From Rhynchopus sp. YZ270_cl-10 (Eukaryota > Euglenozoa > Diplonemea > Diplonemida > Diplonemidae), in assembly GCA_964035575.1 (NCBI GenBank), contig OZ037914.1:320176-384175 (forward strand): a stretch of 64,000 nucleotides of DNA, read 5' to 3'. Each line of letters begins with the position of its first letter. The stretch's first letter is position 1. The notes under the pieces were generated by a model. It made no database searches and was not told where the DNA came from. It saw only the letters and a program-made list of their open reading frames with translations. Below, piece by piece: positions 42,430-54,300 of this stretch. Made by a program: the position numbers and the translations under genes.

Positions 42430-43836
42430 TTAAAAGGCACACTCTGCTGCACAGTAAGGTTCTTGGACGAGACGGATTTGGGATTGCGGCATTCGTACGA
42501 TGTGGCTCACCTTTCTGTGGATGTGGTGCACCGCACCCAGCTCCTGCCAGCACCAGATGTCCGCACCACACGGCGTCTGCGAGGTGTCGTAGCTCTGCTC
42601 GAAGCGCGACGCCCAGCGGGTGTACCAGCGGTGTCGGGCCTCCTCCATGAACTTCATGTCTACCAGGTTTTCTTCGTACACCGCGTCACGCTCTCTATCT
42701 AGCAGACGAGGCTCGCTTTGCCGGGAGACACATCGACTCCATCGATGATGCCTTACCCCCACCGCATTTGTCAACCAGAACATACTCTTCTCGAGCTCCT
42801 CCTCCATGAATATCGTGAAATTGTCTGCACGTATCAACGCTACTGCTTCATGCACCTCTTCCAACCCCACTGCAATATCCAATGGAAGCCCCAAAAAGGT
42901 CTTTGTCAACACATTCCGCACCTTTTCACAGCAAATCTCCTTCGAAGATTTTAATAAATCCGCCATGAGCTGCGGTCGGGTTTCTTTGATAGAATCGCAA
43001 GGGAAGGATTTTTCTACGTTATAACCTACAGCCGCAGTAAATGCATCAAAGGACCGAGAAACCGGATGGCGAAACGGCATCGTAATCGTATAGCTTGCGT
43101 TCGGCAGAATATGTCGCAATCCTTTTGTAACACCAAAGTTGGAGACCGCCTTTGCAGCATCGCGGTAATTTGCGACTGTAATAAACTCTATTGCTTCAGC
43201 ATCCACCGTCTTCGCGGCATCTGGATACATAACCCTCTTCATTGATCCAAATGTACAATCAAGAGATTCGCCACCACCATGTGGCACATCGATCATGACA
43301 ACAACCCGCTTTGACCGTACATCCTCATATACAATGGGAGAGGGTGTCTCCGCAATCGGTGCTATCGTTGGAACAGAAGGAGATATTTTGCGTGGTTTAA
43401 ATTTTGCGTTAACATTGCGGTAGCTGCTGACCTCAATGTCATCGGATGATTTTTCAGGGGCGCGGGAAAAGCGTTGGCGGTGTTCGATAATATAGCGTGG
43501 TGGGGGTTTACCCTTTGGTGCACCTTCTGCTATAGGACGACCATATACAAAGAGGAATGCGATTGAAATGAAGGCAGCAACAATAAGCAACGCAAAGTGC
43601 GTTCGGTACCGTGGGTGTGCTGGAGAGGCAGGTGCGGAGAGAGATCTACGTCGTTGTGGGGTATGTTCAAGGGGTGGTGGCAACTCCGGTGGTGCAACCT
43701 GCGGCACCTCGGGTGTCTCCTTCAAACTCTTGAGTCTGCATTTGCTAGATATCCTCCGCAACTGATAGTTCACAATGTGCTTCAGTTCACGCTTTTCAGC
43801 CCGTTTCTCCTTCTCTGACTTTATCTTCAGCCCCAT
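42430..43836 (-). CDS. Type II membrane sulfotransferase-like protein
   Basis: 468 residues in one exon, ATG at 43836. A basic, Pro-rich cytoplasmic N-terminus (1-79) is followed by a single membrane helix (FALLIVAAFISIAFLFVYG, about 80-99), a stem and a lumenal domain. The motif VPHGGGESL (184-192) sits at the start of the domain, like the PKTGGTSL 5'-phosphosulfate loop of Golgi carbohydrate sulfotransferases. FRHPVSRSFDAF (255-266) matches their 3'-phosphate motif (RxPxxRxxSxF). So it likely transfers sulfate from PAPS to a glycan in the Golgi. The first loop is diverged (His for Lys, Glu for Thr), so activity is uncertain. A sulfotransferase and heavily glycosylated surface proteins nearby is suggestive only. 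Confidence 0.7.
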   Translation of the reverse strand: MGLKIKSEKEKRAEKRELKHIVNYQLRRISSKCRLKSLKETPEVPQVAPPELPPPLEHTPQRRRSLSAPASPAHPRYRTHFALLIVAAFISIAFLFVYGRPIAEGAPKGKPPPRYIIEHRQRFSRAPEKSSDDIEVSSYRNVNAKFKPRKISPSVPTIAPIAETPSPIVYEDVRSKRVVVMIDVPHGGGESLDCTFGSMKRVMYPDAAKTVDAEAIEFITVANYRDAAKAVSNFGVTKGLRHILPNASYTITMPFRHPVSRSFDAFTAAVGYNVEKSFPCDSIKETRPQLMADLLKSSKEICCEKVRNVLTKTFLGLPLDIAVGLEEVHEAVALIRADNFTIFMEEELEKSMFWLTNAVGVRHHRWSRCVSRQSEPRLLDRERDAVYEENLVDMKFMEEARHRWYTRWASRFEQSYDTSQTPCGADIWCWQELGAVHHIHRKVSHIVRMPQSQIRLVQEPYCAAECAF

Positions 43837-44182
43837 TGCTTGGCATAAGACAGTCTTTTGTGTATACTGTATTAAGAGAAATTAAAGGAGGAGAAAGGAG
43901 GGAGGAGGAGGAAGAAAATTTTTGTAAGACGGTCCGAAGTAGAGTGAGTGTTTGGTCATCGGGAAGGTTTGTAAGATGATCTTCTGGTAGTTTGTAGTAT
44001 CAGTTGTGGTTGATTTAAAAGAAATGGGTGGAGGGAGGGAGGGGTGAGAGAGGGGGTATTGTTGTTGTTGTTGTTGTTGTTGTGGGGATGTCCTTGTCCC
44101 CCTCGAGTTGTTCGTCGTTTGCCTACGAAATTCTGATTTTTTCTCAAACTAAAACTCTGGCATCCATGAAGGTGTGCACACT
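43837..44182. other. Intergenic, RRM gene 3' flank and sulfotransferase leader
   Basis: 346 bases, no gene. It contains (GTT)8-like microsatellite (44059-44083) and a diverged leader motif (GGTTTGTAAGATGATC, 43966-43981). Confidence 0.6.
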
Positions 44183-44913
44183 CTAGTTCTTCTTGACAGC
44201 CTTCTTGGCGGCCTTCTTGGCGGAGATGCGTGCCTTGCGGGCCTTCTCCTTCTTGGCGTCAGAGTCCTTCGAGCGGATCGAGAACTTGACGGTGACCTGG
44301 CGGGTCTCGGGGAAGGGTTTGCCCAGGCTCTGTCGTGGTGGTGGTGGTGTTGTGTGTGTGATGTGCAATGTGCGCATACCTGGTGGTGCATGGTGGTGAC
44401 AGCCTTCTTGGCGGCGGCGTTGTCCGCGAAGTACACGAATCCGTGTCCCGACTGGTAGGTGCGGACCTTGACGACCTGGCCGCACTTGGAGAACTCCTTC
44501 TTCAGGTGCACCTTACCCTGGGCGTGGGGCATACGGGGAAGGTTTCCGACGAACACGGACTTGCAGTACGTGGAGCGGTCGGCAGACTGCCTCTTCTTGG
44601 CGGCCTCAACGGTGATCTTGTTTCCCTTGACGACACGGCCGTTCAGCTCGCGGGCCTTGGAGGCGGCGGCACCGTCCTTGAAGTACAGGATGCAGTACTT
44701 GCGGCGACGGAGCACAACGTCCTTCGCGTCTCCCGCCTGCTGCTTGAAGGCAGCCTTGATCGAGTCGTGCGAGATTCCAGAGAAGTTCAGTCCCTTCACG
44801 TACACTCCGTTGTCGCTCACTCCCGCAGCCGCCTTCGGCTTGTCAGCTGCCTTGGCAGCCGTCTTGGCGACGGCCTTCTTGGCGGCGGGCTTGGTCTGCT
44901 TCTTGGGTGCCAT
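44183..44913 (-). CDS. Two-RRM RNA-binding protein, Ala/Lys-rich tails (2 exons)
   Basis: Exons 44380-44913 and 44183-44329 join across a 50-base GT-AG intron in phase 0 (…TTMHHQ|SLGKPF…), giving 226 residues. The N-terminus is Lys/Ala-rich (MAPKKQTKPAAKKAVAK), recalling ribosomal or H1-like tails. RRM1 spans 36-106, with RNP2 VYVKGL and a weak RNP1 KYCILYFK. RRM2 spans about 118-200, with RNP2 VFVGNL and RNP1 HGFVYFAD. The C-terminal tail is again Lys/Ala-rich. A nucleolar or pre-rRNA/snoRNA-related role would fit but is inference. The strong GC bias at third codon positions suggests high expression. Confidence 0.88.
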
Positions 44914-45309
44914 TGTGTTAGTTTTTTGTTTGCTTCTGAGGAGCGCGAGTTGGGCGCGTGTTTTAAGAACCTCGTGAGAGCTGCGACAATGTGGATGATG
45001 GAGGTGGGGAGAGTTGAGGAGGTGGAGAGTGGCGATGGAGAGAAGGGGGTGTGAACAAAAATAATACTCCACTCTTTCCTTGTTTCTGGCACCCCGCTTT
45101 GCGTGCCATATGCAGTCTTTCCTTCTTTGCTTCGATGATAACCGAAAAGCAAAAAGCAAACAAAAACAGACCTTGGCAACAGGACAAAAAACACACACTC
45201 ACACAAAAATCTTAGAAACCAAAAGAAAAGGCAAGGTTTTGTAAAATGAACCTAAACCTCACGTTTGCGTCACTTTGACAAAAAAAAAAAAAGATGGTTG
45301 ATTTTAAAC
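44914..45309. other. Intergenic, 4115-residue gene 3' flank and RRM gene leader
   Basis: 396 bases, no gene. A copy of the leader motif (GGTTTTGTAAAATGAACC, 45235-45252) lies 50-75 bases past the upstream gene's stop. A CTCAG acceptor-like site precedes the RRM start by about 25 bases. Confidence 0.55.
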
Positions 45310-48300
45310 TTATGCTGCACGTCTAGGCATCGCTGCTGCCTCCAATGGTGGGAGCAGCCCTAAGGGTTTGTCACTTGTGAATGCATCAAGACTTGCGAGG
45401 GGAGTTCTCTTCCGATGCGGCTGCACCATCACGTGGATAACACACGACGCATACTTTGCGCATTTGTGGTACGAAGGGAGACTCTGTCCATGCGCAAATA
45501 GCCCAATCGGGAGGGACGCAACCGTGGGGTACCGCCCTTGCAGGTGTACACGCAGCTCTGCTATTCCACTTTGCACCCCCACACGCACAAGCTCATAGCA
45601 CTGTGTGTTCGTCGGCGGGGCGATGGTCAGGTACACATCCCCCGAGGTGTCTGCCGCCGCCAGCCACTGCTTGAGGATGTTCAGCAGCTCGTTTCTCTCC
45701 TTTGACTCCTTCATCGTTAATGCATAGCGCAATGAGGTGAACGTCTGCACGACATTTGCCTTCTTTACGTCTAAAGCTGTCTTCAAATCCTCTACAAAGG
45801 CTGCCTGCAGTGCGTCCCATGCACTCAACTCTGTAGACAACACTGCGTACAACGTGAACAGCGCTTCCCGCTCCACACCATCCATCAGAGTAATAAGCTG
45901 TGTCTCCAAGAACCAACCCCGAAGCGAAAAAATCGACCGTAAAATCCCTTCCGAAACACAAAACATCTCTGTTTTGCGTTTAGTGCATTCCGAAATATGC
46001 CGCTGTTTCAGTTCAGACCTGCGGATCGATGTAAATCCTTTTGCCTCAGATGCGATGATCGCGCCTTGCTTTGTACGTTGTTCCTTCATGAGCACGAGAT
46101 CTGTTGTTTCAGCAAGAGTCTGCTTGATGACAAAAACCGGTCGTTCCGAGCGGAGCCGCAGTGTTCTTCCGATAAGAAACAACCGGGGGATTGATGTACT
46201 GTACCATTTCCAGAGCTTTGCGAAGTGCGTGGTGTGGGCATCAGTCATTACAACACCTTCGTGGTTCAGGCTGCAGAGGAGTTCAAGCTTTTCTCTTGTC
46301 GCCGTCTCGGTCACATCTGTCACATGCCGTGCGAGGAGCTCCTCACTATAGAGTGATGTGATCTTTGAACTCCGTTTTGGAAGCGGTGCAAGAACTTCGT
46401 GTTGTTCTGGGCAGACTGGGTCCTTTTCGCAGAGCTGCGTCGCCGCGCTGTGCACCATCTCTGATTGCACCTCGAGGGCACGCAGATCAAAAAACACATC
46501 CTTCATCCACACCACCCGCGACCTCACATACTCATCAACACTACGCAGCTCTGTGTTCATCCTCCCCTCCTTCTTCCTCAACAGCACCCCCACCGTCATC
46601 CGCCACCTCTGCCAATGAATCGTCTGCACAATAGAGGCCACCATCCCTTTCGTAGCACAAAGCTCAGTATAAAACCCACACGCCTTCTCCGCCCACCGTG
46701 CCCGACACGCCCATGCCTCAGTAAAATTCATCTGCGACGTAGAAATTAAGTTCCGCGCAAACGCCTCGCCAACCTCAATCTCCTGCAAAGCCTTCCACCT
46801 CACCGCCCCTTCCGACGACTGCAGATCCAAAACAAACAAATTCTGTGGTGCTACAACACGCAACGCATCCCCTGCAGCTAACACTGCTGTCGCCAACTCA
46901 GCGCTCTCCTCTATCGCCAACGTTGTAGGTGACAGAACAGCCTCTCTGTTGTAACCATTCTGTGGGTTGGCAGTGTTCACTTCTATTGCGCTGAGAAAGA
47001 CATTCAAAAAATTTGCACATAACGCAAAATCCTCGCCTTCAGCTATAGGAACAATGGCGGCCCTTTCTTTGTATTCTTCGAGAAGGAGTGTCATAAAGGA
47101 GTCTCGCTGTACTGCGAGAAGGGTAAGTAGTGTGTTTGCATTGCTCTTCACAGTGCAAATCTTTTGATGGAGAATGTCAAGTGAATCAACAGAGTTGCGT
47201 GTAGCCTGTACTTCATTGAGTGGAATGTAGTACTGTTGGTTTGTGTGAGTTTGGGTTACAATGGAGCCGAAGACGGAGAGTGCTTCGTATTGACACATCT
47301 GATGTGTCAACCCAACATCTTTCATCCCAAAGAAGGCGGAGTGGTGTCCCTCATCCACCTCCCTCCTCAACTGCAGTAGTACCCGCTGTACACCGGCCTT
47401 CATCGCAGCTTCGTACTGTAGTTCTTCTCTGAATGAGCGTTCTTCAGAACAAACACGGTGTCGTCGGCAGCATTGCTGCAGGGTAAGATGCGAGCCTTCT
47501 AGAACACGCCGTTCTACCGCCTCGGTGATCACAACGCAATGGCGTTCGAGCTCTTCTTCTGCATGTTTGGATGCATCGTCGCATGCTTCTTGCAGATTCA
47601 CTTCATATGGCAGAGTTTGCCTAGCAAGAAGTGGAGGGGTACTACCATAAAACACCGCTGACCACGCAAAGGTCTCTCTGGTCACCCATATATGGCTTTG
47701 ATGTGGGTCCTCTGCAGACCCTTCCGAGGCTTTTATATTATGAGGGAGATCCACCGTGGTGCTGCTGTACGCAAGACATCTGGTCTCCCGCTTGACGGTT
47801 CGATCCCAACTGCGTGCATTGGTGAAAAAATCTACCTCGCCTGCCTCACGTTGTGCTTCCTCTGCTGAGCTGGCTCTTTTTAGCACTGTAGCTACGTCTA
47901 CTGCTGGGCTCTTATCGAAGAGGCTCTGGCCTAGTAAGGTGTATGTTTCAAGGGCAAACCTAGACCGGAGCGTTTCTATTGCAGCGGTGCGATGTAATTC
48001 ACGACTGCCCAGAGCGTTTTGTAACCATGCTCCAGGGACACTATGTGTCATCGCAATGTGCTGTTCCCTCCATGCTCTGATGATAGTCGAACGTCCGTTC
48101 ATTTCGTCGTAAAGGATATGATCGTTTTCAGATGAATAAACAGAATCCAAGAAAGCTAGGTTCTGATCAATCTTCTCCAACCATGATACAGCGGCAGATG
48201 CATTGGGGTCAAATCTCTTGCAAAATGCTGCAATCTTATGAACGTATTTGGTGCGAAGAAGAGGCGCAGTTCTTCGAATTGCGTCTTTCTGTGAGTCTAC

Positions 48301-51300
48301 TAAGATGTGCCGGCTAGTAAAGGCGTTGCGCAAACTAATTTTAAAGTCCTCAAGATCGCGTGAAGTGGAGGTGGTAATATGGTGTGCCTCTTCGGTCTCA
48401 ATGATATGATATTCCTGAATGCAGGTCAAATCTCCTTTGTCTTTATTCGCGTCATACAATGCGAAGAACTCTGCCTCCATCTCGCGACGTTGCGAATTGG
48501 TACTTTCCTTCAACGAAATATCCGCAGTTTTGACAATATCTTTGAAAAGTTGTGATTCTTTTGCTTGATCCTCTCTTAGACTGTCCCATTTTGTATAGGC
48601 TTCACGAAGCTCCGCGTAAAACTCATTCGTGAACAACTCTTTCGCAAAGAGAGTAACAACCGAGAGAAACGCATCTGTCTCTTCTGCACAGATTTCATCG
48701 CGGATTGAAGAATGCCGTTCGGAGAGGTGTCCACTGGGGGCAACGGAGATGTCGGTTGTGCTGTTAAAGGTAAAATCGAATGATGGGGTGATAGTATTCT
48801 TCAATGCTTCAAGATTAATCGGAGGCTGTTCGTAACGAAGCAATTCTAGGGCTTGGTGTTGAAGCTGTTCTAAGAATGGAAAGAAGATTCCACAAACATC
48901 ATGATCGTCATCCTCAGTACGATGCTGCGCAACATGAGTCGGATTGAACAAAATATTCATTTCACACAACCCTGGAGTCTGCAACAAAAACTGAAACGAC
49001 GCCTGCTTCACAAAACTCCCCGACCTCTGAACCCCACCCTCCGCAACCAGCCTCTCTGCCGCAAACGCACGGCACACTGAATCCCTTTCATTATACGACA
49101 GCGCATCAAAACTCTCCACCATCACCGCACGCTGCCGATGCGCCACTATATACCCTACATTTCTTGAACACAAAAACACCATTTCCCGATGACACTCCAG
49201 CTCGATCCTCGCCCTCTCACCCAACACCTCTTTAATAAAACCGTACCTCCCTAACGTTTTCTGCTTCTCAGGAAACACTAATCCAGCATACGATACCACC
49301 AACAATGCTATTGCAGCTTCTGTTGACGGACCTTCCGCCTCAATAAGATTCCTCACCGTATCTGCCTCAGCTCGAACCCGAGAGAGCAATGCTGAATACC
49401 GTGAAGCTTCTGAAAGCACTGCTGTAGACACTATGTTATATGACTCTGCTAGATTCGCTGCACGCGAAAGATCGTCGCCTTTACAGAATATAGAAGGGGT
49501 AGCCACATCGATACCTTCCTCTTCTTCATCCTTCATCCAATCCTCGGTATATTCCTTCACCCATCGATGTCTTGCAAGCAACCAATACTTCATTTCTGCG
49601 CAAAATGAATCTTCAAACGAATTGCCCACTGTAATATGCGTCGACGACGACGTCCCCCCACCACTCCCACTCTCCATCCTCGCCATCTCCTCCTCCAGTT
49701 GTCTCAGCTCTGCTATACAATAGGACCATCCCTTCATCAAAACCCGATGAGACTCATCTAGAGACTCTTCATGTGTAGATCTCTCTGCCGATTCATATAC
49801 TGTGAGAAGGTCGACCTCAATCGCACACCGTTCCTCCTGCTCCTTCCAGAGGAGGAAGGACAGAAAGAACTCTCCTTTTAAATATGCAGGGGAGATCATG
49901 AGAAGAAGTTCTTGTAGACATTCTTCGTGCGGGGTTTTGGAGTGTGTGGGTTTGGAGTTGTCGGCGGTAAGGGCGACGCGGGTTGATCTGGACCGCACCC
50001 ATTTTTTCAAAAAGCGTTCTTCCTCTCCCGTATCCGCCCCCGGGTGGAGGACCGTTTGATCATATTCTTGTCTCCACCCTAGTTCTCCTGCTTCTTCGTT
50101 CATAAGGTTTTCGGTGTCGATTCGGAGGGAGGTAGCATGAAAATCCGCTGCTGCACTTTCAAATAAAGAAAGCTTTGCAAGAATCCTCCCTTGAAGCTCT
50201 CCGCTCAGAACTATGTTGTGAATGTGCCCTGCAAGGACCGATGCGGTGGCTCGGCTTTCCTCAACAAGAATGTCTTTGCGGACAGAGTATTGTTCGTAAA
50301 ATAGGGTGCGACGGCGTTCGACGCAGTCGGTCTCCCAACACTGGAGGACTTCGTTTCTGCCGGAGGATTCTGCTGTTTCGATGTCGGTCCGCGAAAGGAT
50401 TTCTACAAAAAAGACCTCAGAGATTGTTTCGAGAATGCTTCGATCGGGTTCGTGGGTAGGGGTGGCTTCGGTTCCAGAAGACTGTCGAAAATCTCCAAAC
50501 AGAGCAACGGTACGCTCCGATTTGTGTCGTGTTAACAGCTCATCACGTTCCCCTTCGTAGTCGATGAACAACGCATAGGTTTGCTTGAAAAACTCTTTAT
50601 TTGCTTCAATGGATAAGGCATTTCCTTGCTTCGAAGAGAGTACACTCCATGCACCATGAATGCTACTCAGCTCACTATGCACCTTCTGCTCAAAGGCAAG
50701 TCGTTGCAAGCACTGTGCAGTTTCCAACGCCATTTTAGGCTTCGAAATATGTTCATTTGAGTACTTCAACATCATGATTCTTCCAGTAATAATCTTCTGC
50801 AAATCATCCGCCATTGCAGCATGCTCCTCTTTATCTTGTATCGTAGTCAGTTTAAGAGACACCATGCAGAAATAGGTGATAAGCGAAAGAAGGATTTTAT
50901 TAGTCAACTGCGACGCATCAGAAGGGAGGTTCCAGAGCGACGGTGTACAGGGAAAGTCGTTCACACAGTAAATCGACCACCGCAGAGACGACTGAATGAG
51001 TTTCACCCAGTATAGCAGCTCTGTCTCAAATTCATCGATGGATCCGGTAACGTTCTGTGTTTTGCTGATCTGGCTGATATGAAATGAACGCACCGTATCC
51101 ATAAACTGTAGAGTCAATGCCCGCTGTGTCTGCCCCATTTCCTCTATCCTTACAGACACATCCGAAATCTTCAAAATCTTCTCCATCGCTTCATCCCTCG
51201 GCCTCACCACCTTCTCCATCTTGTTATGCCCTGCTCCAAGCCTCTTCTTGATATGCTCACTCATCTCCAACACCTTTCTGTCAATAGGACTCCACGGTTC

Positions 51301-54300
51301 AAACCGCACATTATGCCGTAAAACCATTTCCCCAACGAAGGCATCAAACTCCACTTTGTACGATTTATTTTCCGCCTTTTTGACTAATTGTAACAGCGTT
51401 TTGTGGTCCAGCTGGATGGAACCCCATTTACCTAATGAAGTACCTAAGACAGCATCAATACGAGCAGGCTGCTTGGGGAGAAACGACATCAGGTACAGAA
51501 CGCGAGAGGTGGCAACGCAGTCGGCGGTGATGGCGGCAGCTTCTTCTTGGTAGGCGTTTTCCTCTTCTTCTGCGTAGTGGTAGCTACGGAGAGGGATGAA
51601 CCGTAAAACATGAACAAACGTAGGTAGCGGGGGAAACTGAAGCGCTCCAAGCTGGTTTTTTTGCAGTAAATCCGACAAAGCAGTACGCATATGCTGCAAC
51701 TCCACAGCCTGCTCCTGATAGCTCTGCCTCGTAAACGCCTTCGCAGTAGTTCTCCGAAGCTGCTCCTTCACTAACGTCGAAATCACCTTGTTCTTCTTCC
51801 TCTTACTGCTAATCGCATTCTCCGTTGCCTGAACCCATTCCGCTTTAATATAATTGTTTAAAGCAGATTTCACCTCCATTTTTAGATGCGCTGTTGCCAC
51901 TTCTCTCATCTTCTGAATATTCGCCTCCAACCGATGAGCTCTGGTAGCACGAAGACGTGCATCGTTTGCAGTATATTCCGCTTCCGTTTCACTTTGGAGG
52001 AGAGCGAAATGGGCTTGGAGGTTTTCCTTTAGGGAGGTGGTGGCGGCAGTGTTGGAACCATCTGCATGCGATTCTGCAGGACACTTTGCAAATCGGCGTG
52101 AATATTCTTCTAACGCAGAGCGGATGACACGAAGCTTTTTGATGTAGTACGTACAGCGTTTTGCAAGAAGGATTGCACGCATATCAGTTTCGAATAGTAA
52201 AGACACAGCAGATTCAAAGGAAATGATCCATTGGGTAGTGTTTGCCTGAGAGGCGTGAAGCAGTTCTGACGTAGCGTCATTGCCCTTTTCGTCTTGTGTT
52301 GTAGGTTCGACTGCCGCAGTTAACGGACCTTTTGCAACCTCGTTTTGGTACGTCTCCACCCCCAGGGCAACCACCTTCTCCAATCTCTGCCGCAAAAAGG
52401 TGAAGAAAATGCAGTCTTGAGTCACCTCGCTCGCGCTTTTTGTTGTTTCTCGATAATACCGCCATAAGGTACCAAAGTACCGCCCTTCTTCTTGAACATT
52501 CTTTTTTACTTTGTCCATCGCAGCAACTTGGTCGCGCCCTACGATGTACACTCCCTTGAGTACTATGTCGGCCTCCATCTCGGACACTAAGACTTTGCGT
52601 GCAGCAATGTCCTCTTGGTAGGTGGACACCCAGTTGTTTCCTGCTTGGAGGTGTTCTTCGGTGATGGCCTCGCAAAGGGGTTCGTCGCTGCGGATCGCTG
52701 AGGCATCGAGAAGTGATTTGCCGTCCTCATCTGTGTACACTTCTTGTAAAAGGGTTTGCCATTCAGTCCAATTAGTAGGTTTTATGAATGAAGGGCTGTT
52801 TGTGAGGAAGTGCGCAGTGTTGGTTGGTTCGGTGCCCTCCTTTAACCCCACCCCAGGTAGTTGTAGAGGATAAAACGGGATGTGTACTGCCCATACAGCG
52901 CGCTCCCACCGTTCTGCCACTTCATTGAAAACCGAAAACAGTGTTTCCTTCGCAACCAATTTCCTTGCATCTTCTTGTACACCACTCTCCAGTTCTTGAC
53001 AAACAATGTGCATTGGCGTTGGGGGTGTATGCACTTCCCGGTCAGAGCTTACTGCTATATATGCAGCGCACGATGATGCTTCGGTTAGCTGAGAGGTTAA
53101 ACAGGCTCTTTCGTATTGACATCCACTGTTGAGACGACGGAGTTCAAAATCGTGCAATTCTTTTAATGAAACAGACTTTAATGTACACAACGTTGTGGTC
53201 CTCGCGAGAGAGAGCATTGCGGAGGATTGATCATCGGGGTTGAGTGTTGACCAGAGGGTTAACGCTTTGCTGGAGCAGTACGCTAGCTCTGTCTTTGCAC
53301 GGATAAAATCGCAGACACGGGAATGGGAGTGTTCGGCAGATGCAACGTGAAGGGTATCGATATGACAACTCTTTTGTGTGGAAAGCAACTCCAACTTCGA
53401 GGTCTCTGCTGCAAACGTTGCAAGCCGACCTGCCTGGTCTACAGTAAAAGCCTCTCGCTCCTTATGATGCCGTTCTGCTAATACCATAACCTGTTTGTCC
53501 CATTTGATCTCCGCAAAAGAGCGTTGCATAGCCTGTTTCGCCCCAACCTGCGTATCATCCTTTTTCCTCCGTAGTTCGACTTCTTGAGTGAAGTTGAGGT
53601 CGGACCGTTCTTTTGCTTGTTTTTTTTTTAAAGCAAGGATCGCCCCCCTCTCTCTAGTCTTCATGCCTTCTAAGGTGACCAAATGAAGGGTTTGTAGTGT
53701 GGAGTGCTCTGCGTATTTTAAGAGAAGTTTGAAGAGGTTTGCTTCGCTGTCTATGATGTCTTTGCGTTGGGCAACGTGCTGTGTAGTGAGCTCCGATATT
53801 TGAAATTTATAAAGTTCCGCGACACCCCAGACTCCTAGAACAAAACGGTGTTGATGTGCCTCCTCCTGCATACACCTCCACCGTAGGGAGCGTTCCTCTA
53901 TCGCTACTTCTAACATACGGTGTTCATATCCTTCAGTCGCACTGTCAAGATGAAGCAACGAACGAGCCCCTTTTGAAAAATCGAAGGATCCTTGAACATC
54001 ATCCAATCCGGGCAACGTATCCCACGACAGTGCTGAGGACGATGCAGTAGTGAACCTCGTTGCCGTCGTCGCAGTATCCAATGGTGTTTGCGGTGGAAAC
54101 CCGATTGAAGCTACGTCTCCAGAATACAAAGGCGAGGCACACCCCCACTCCACCATCCCACAATACGCTGCCACAACGTGTATGCACCACTCATGCGTTG
54201 CCGCCTCTAATACCTCCAGACGTGATTGGAGTTCATGTGCGCACAGTTCTGAGACATCTTCGAGAAAGTGTTGTGTTCGAGAAGCGCCCCCACGCACTTT

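Noticed and set aside
44149-45198. Reading the RRM gene as a single 349-residue frame
   Set aside because: The frame upstream of 44913 has no conserved content, and the 50-base intron at 44330-44379, when removed, restores RRM2 and a Lys-rich tail.
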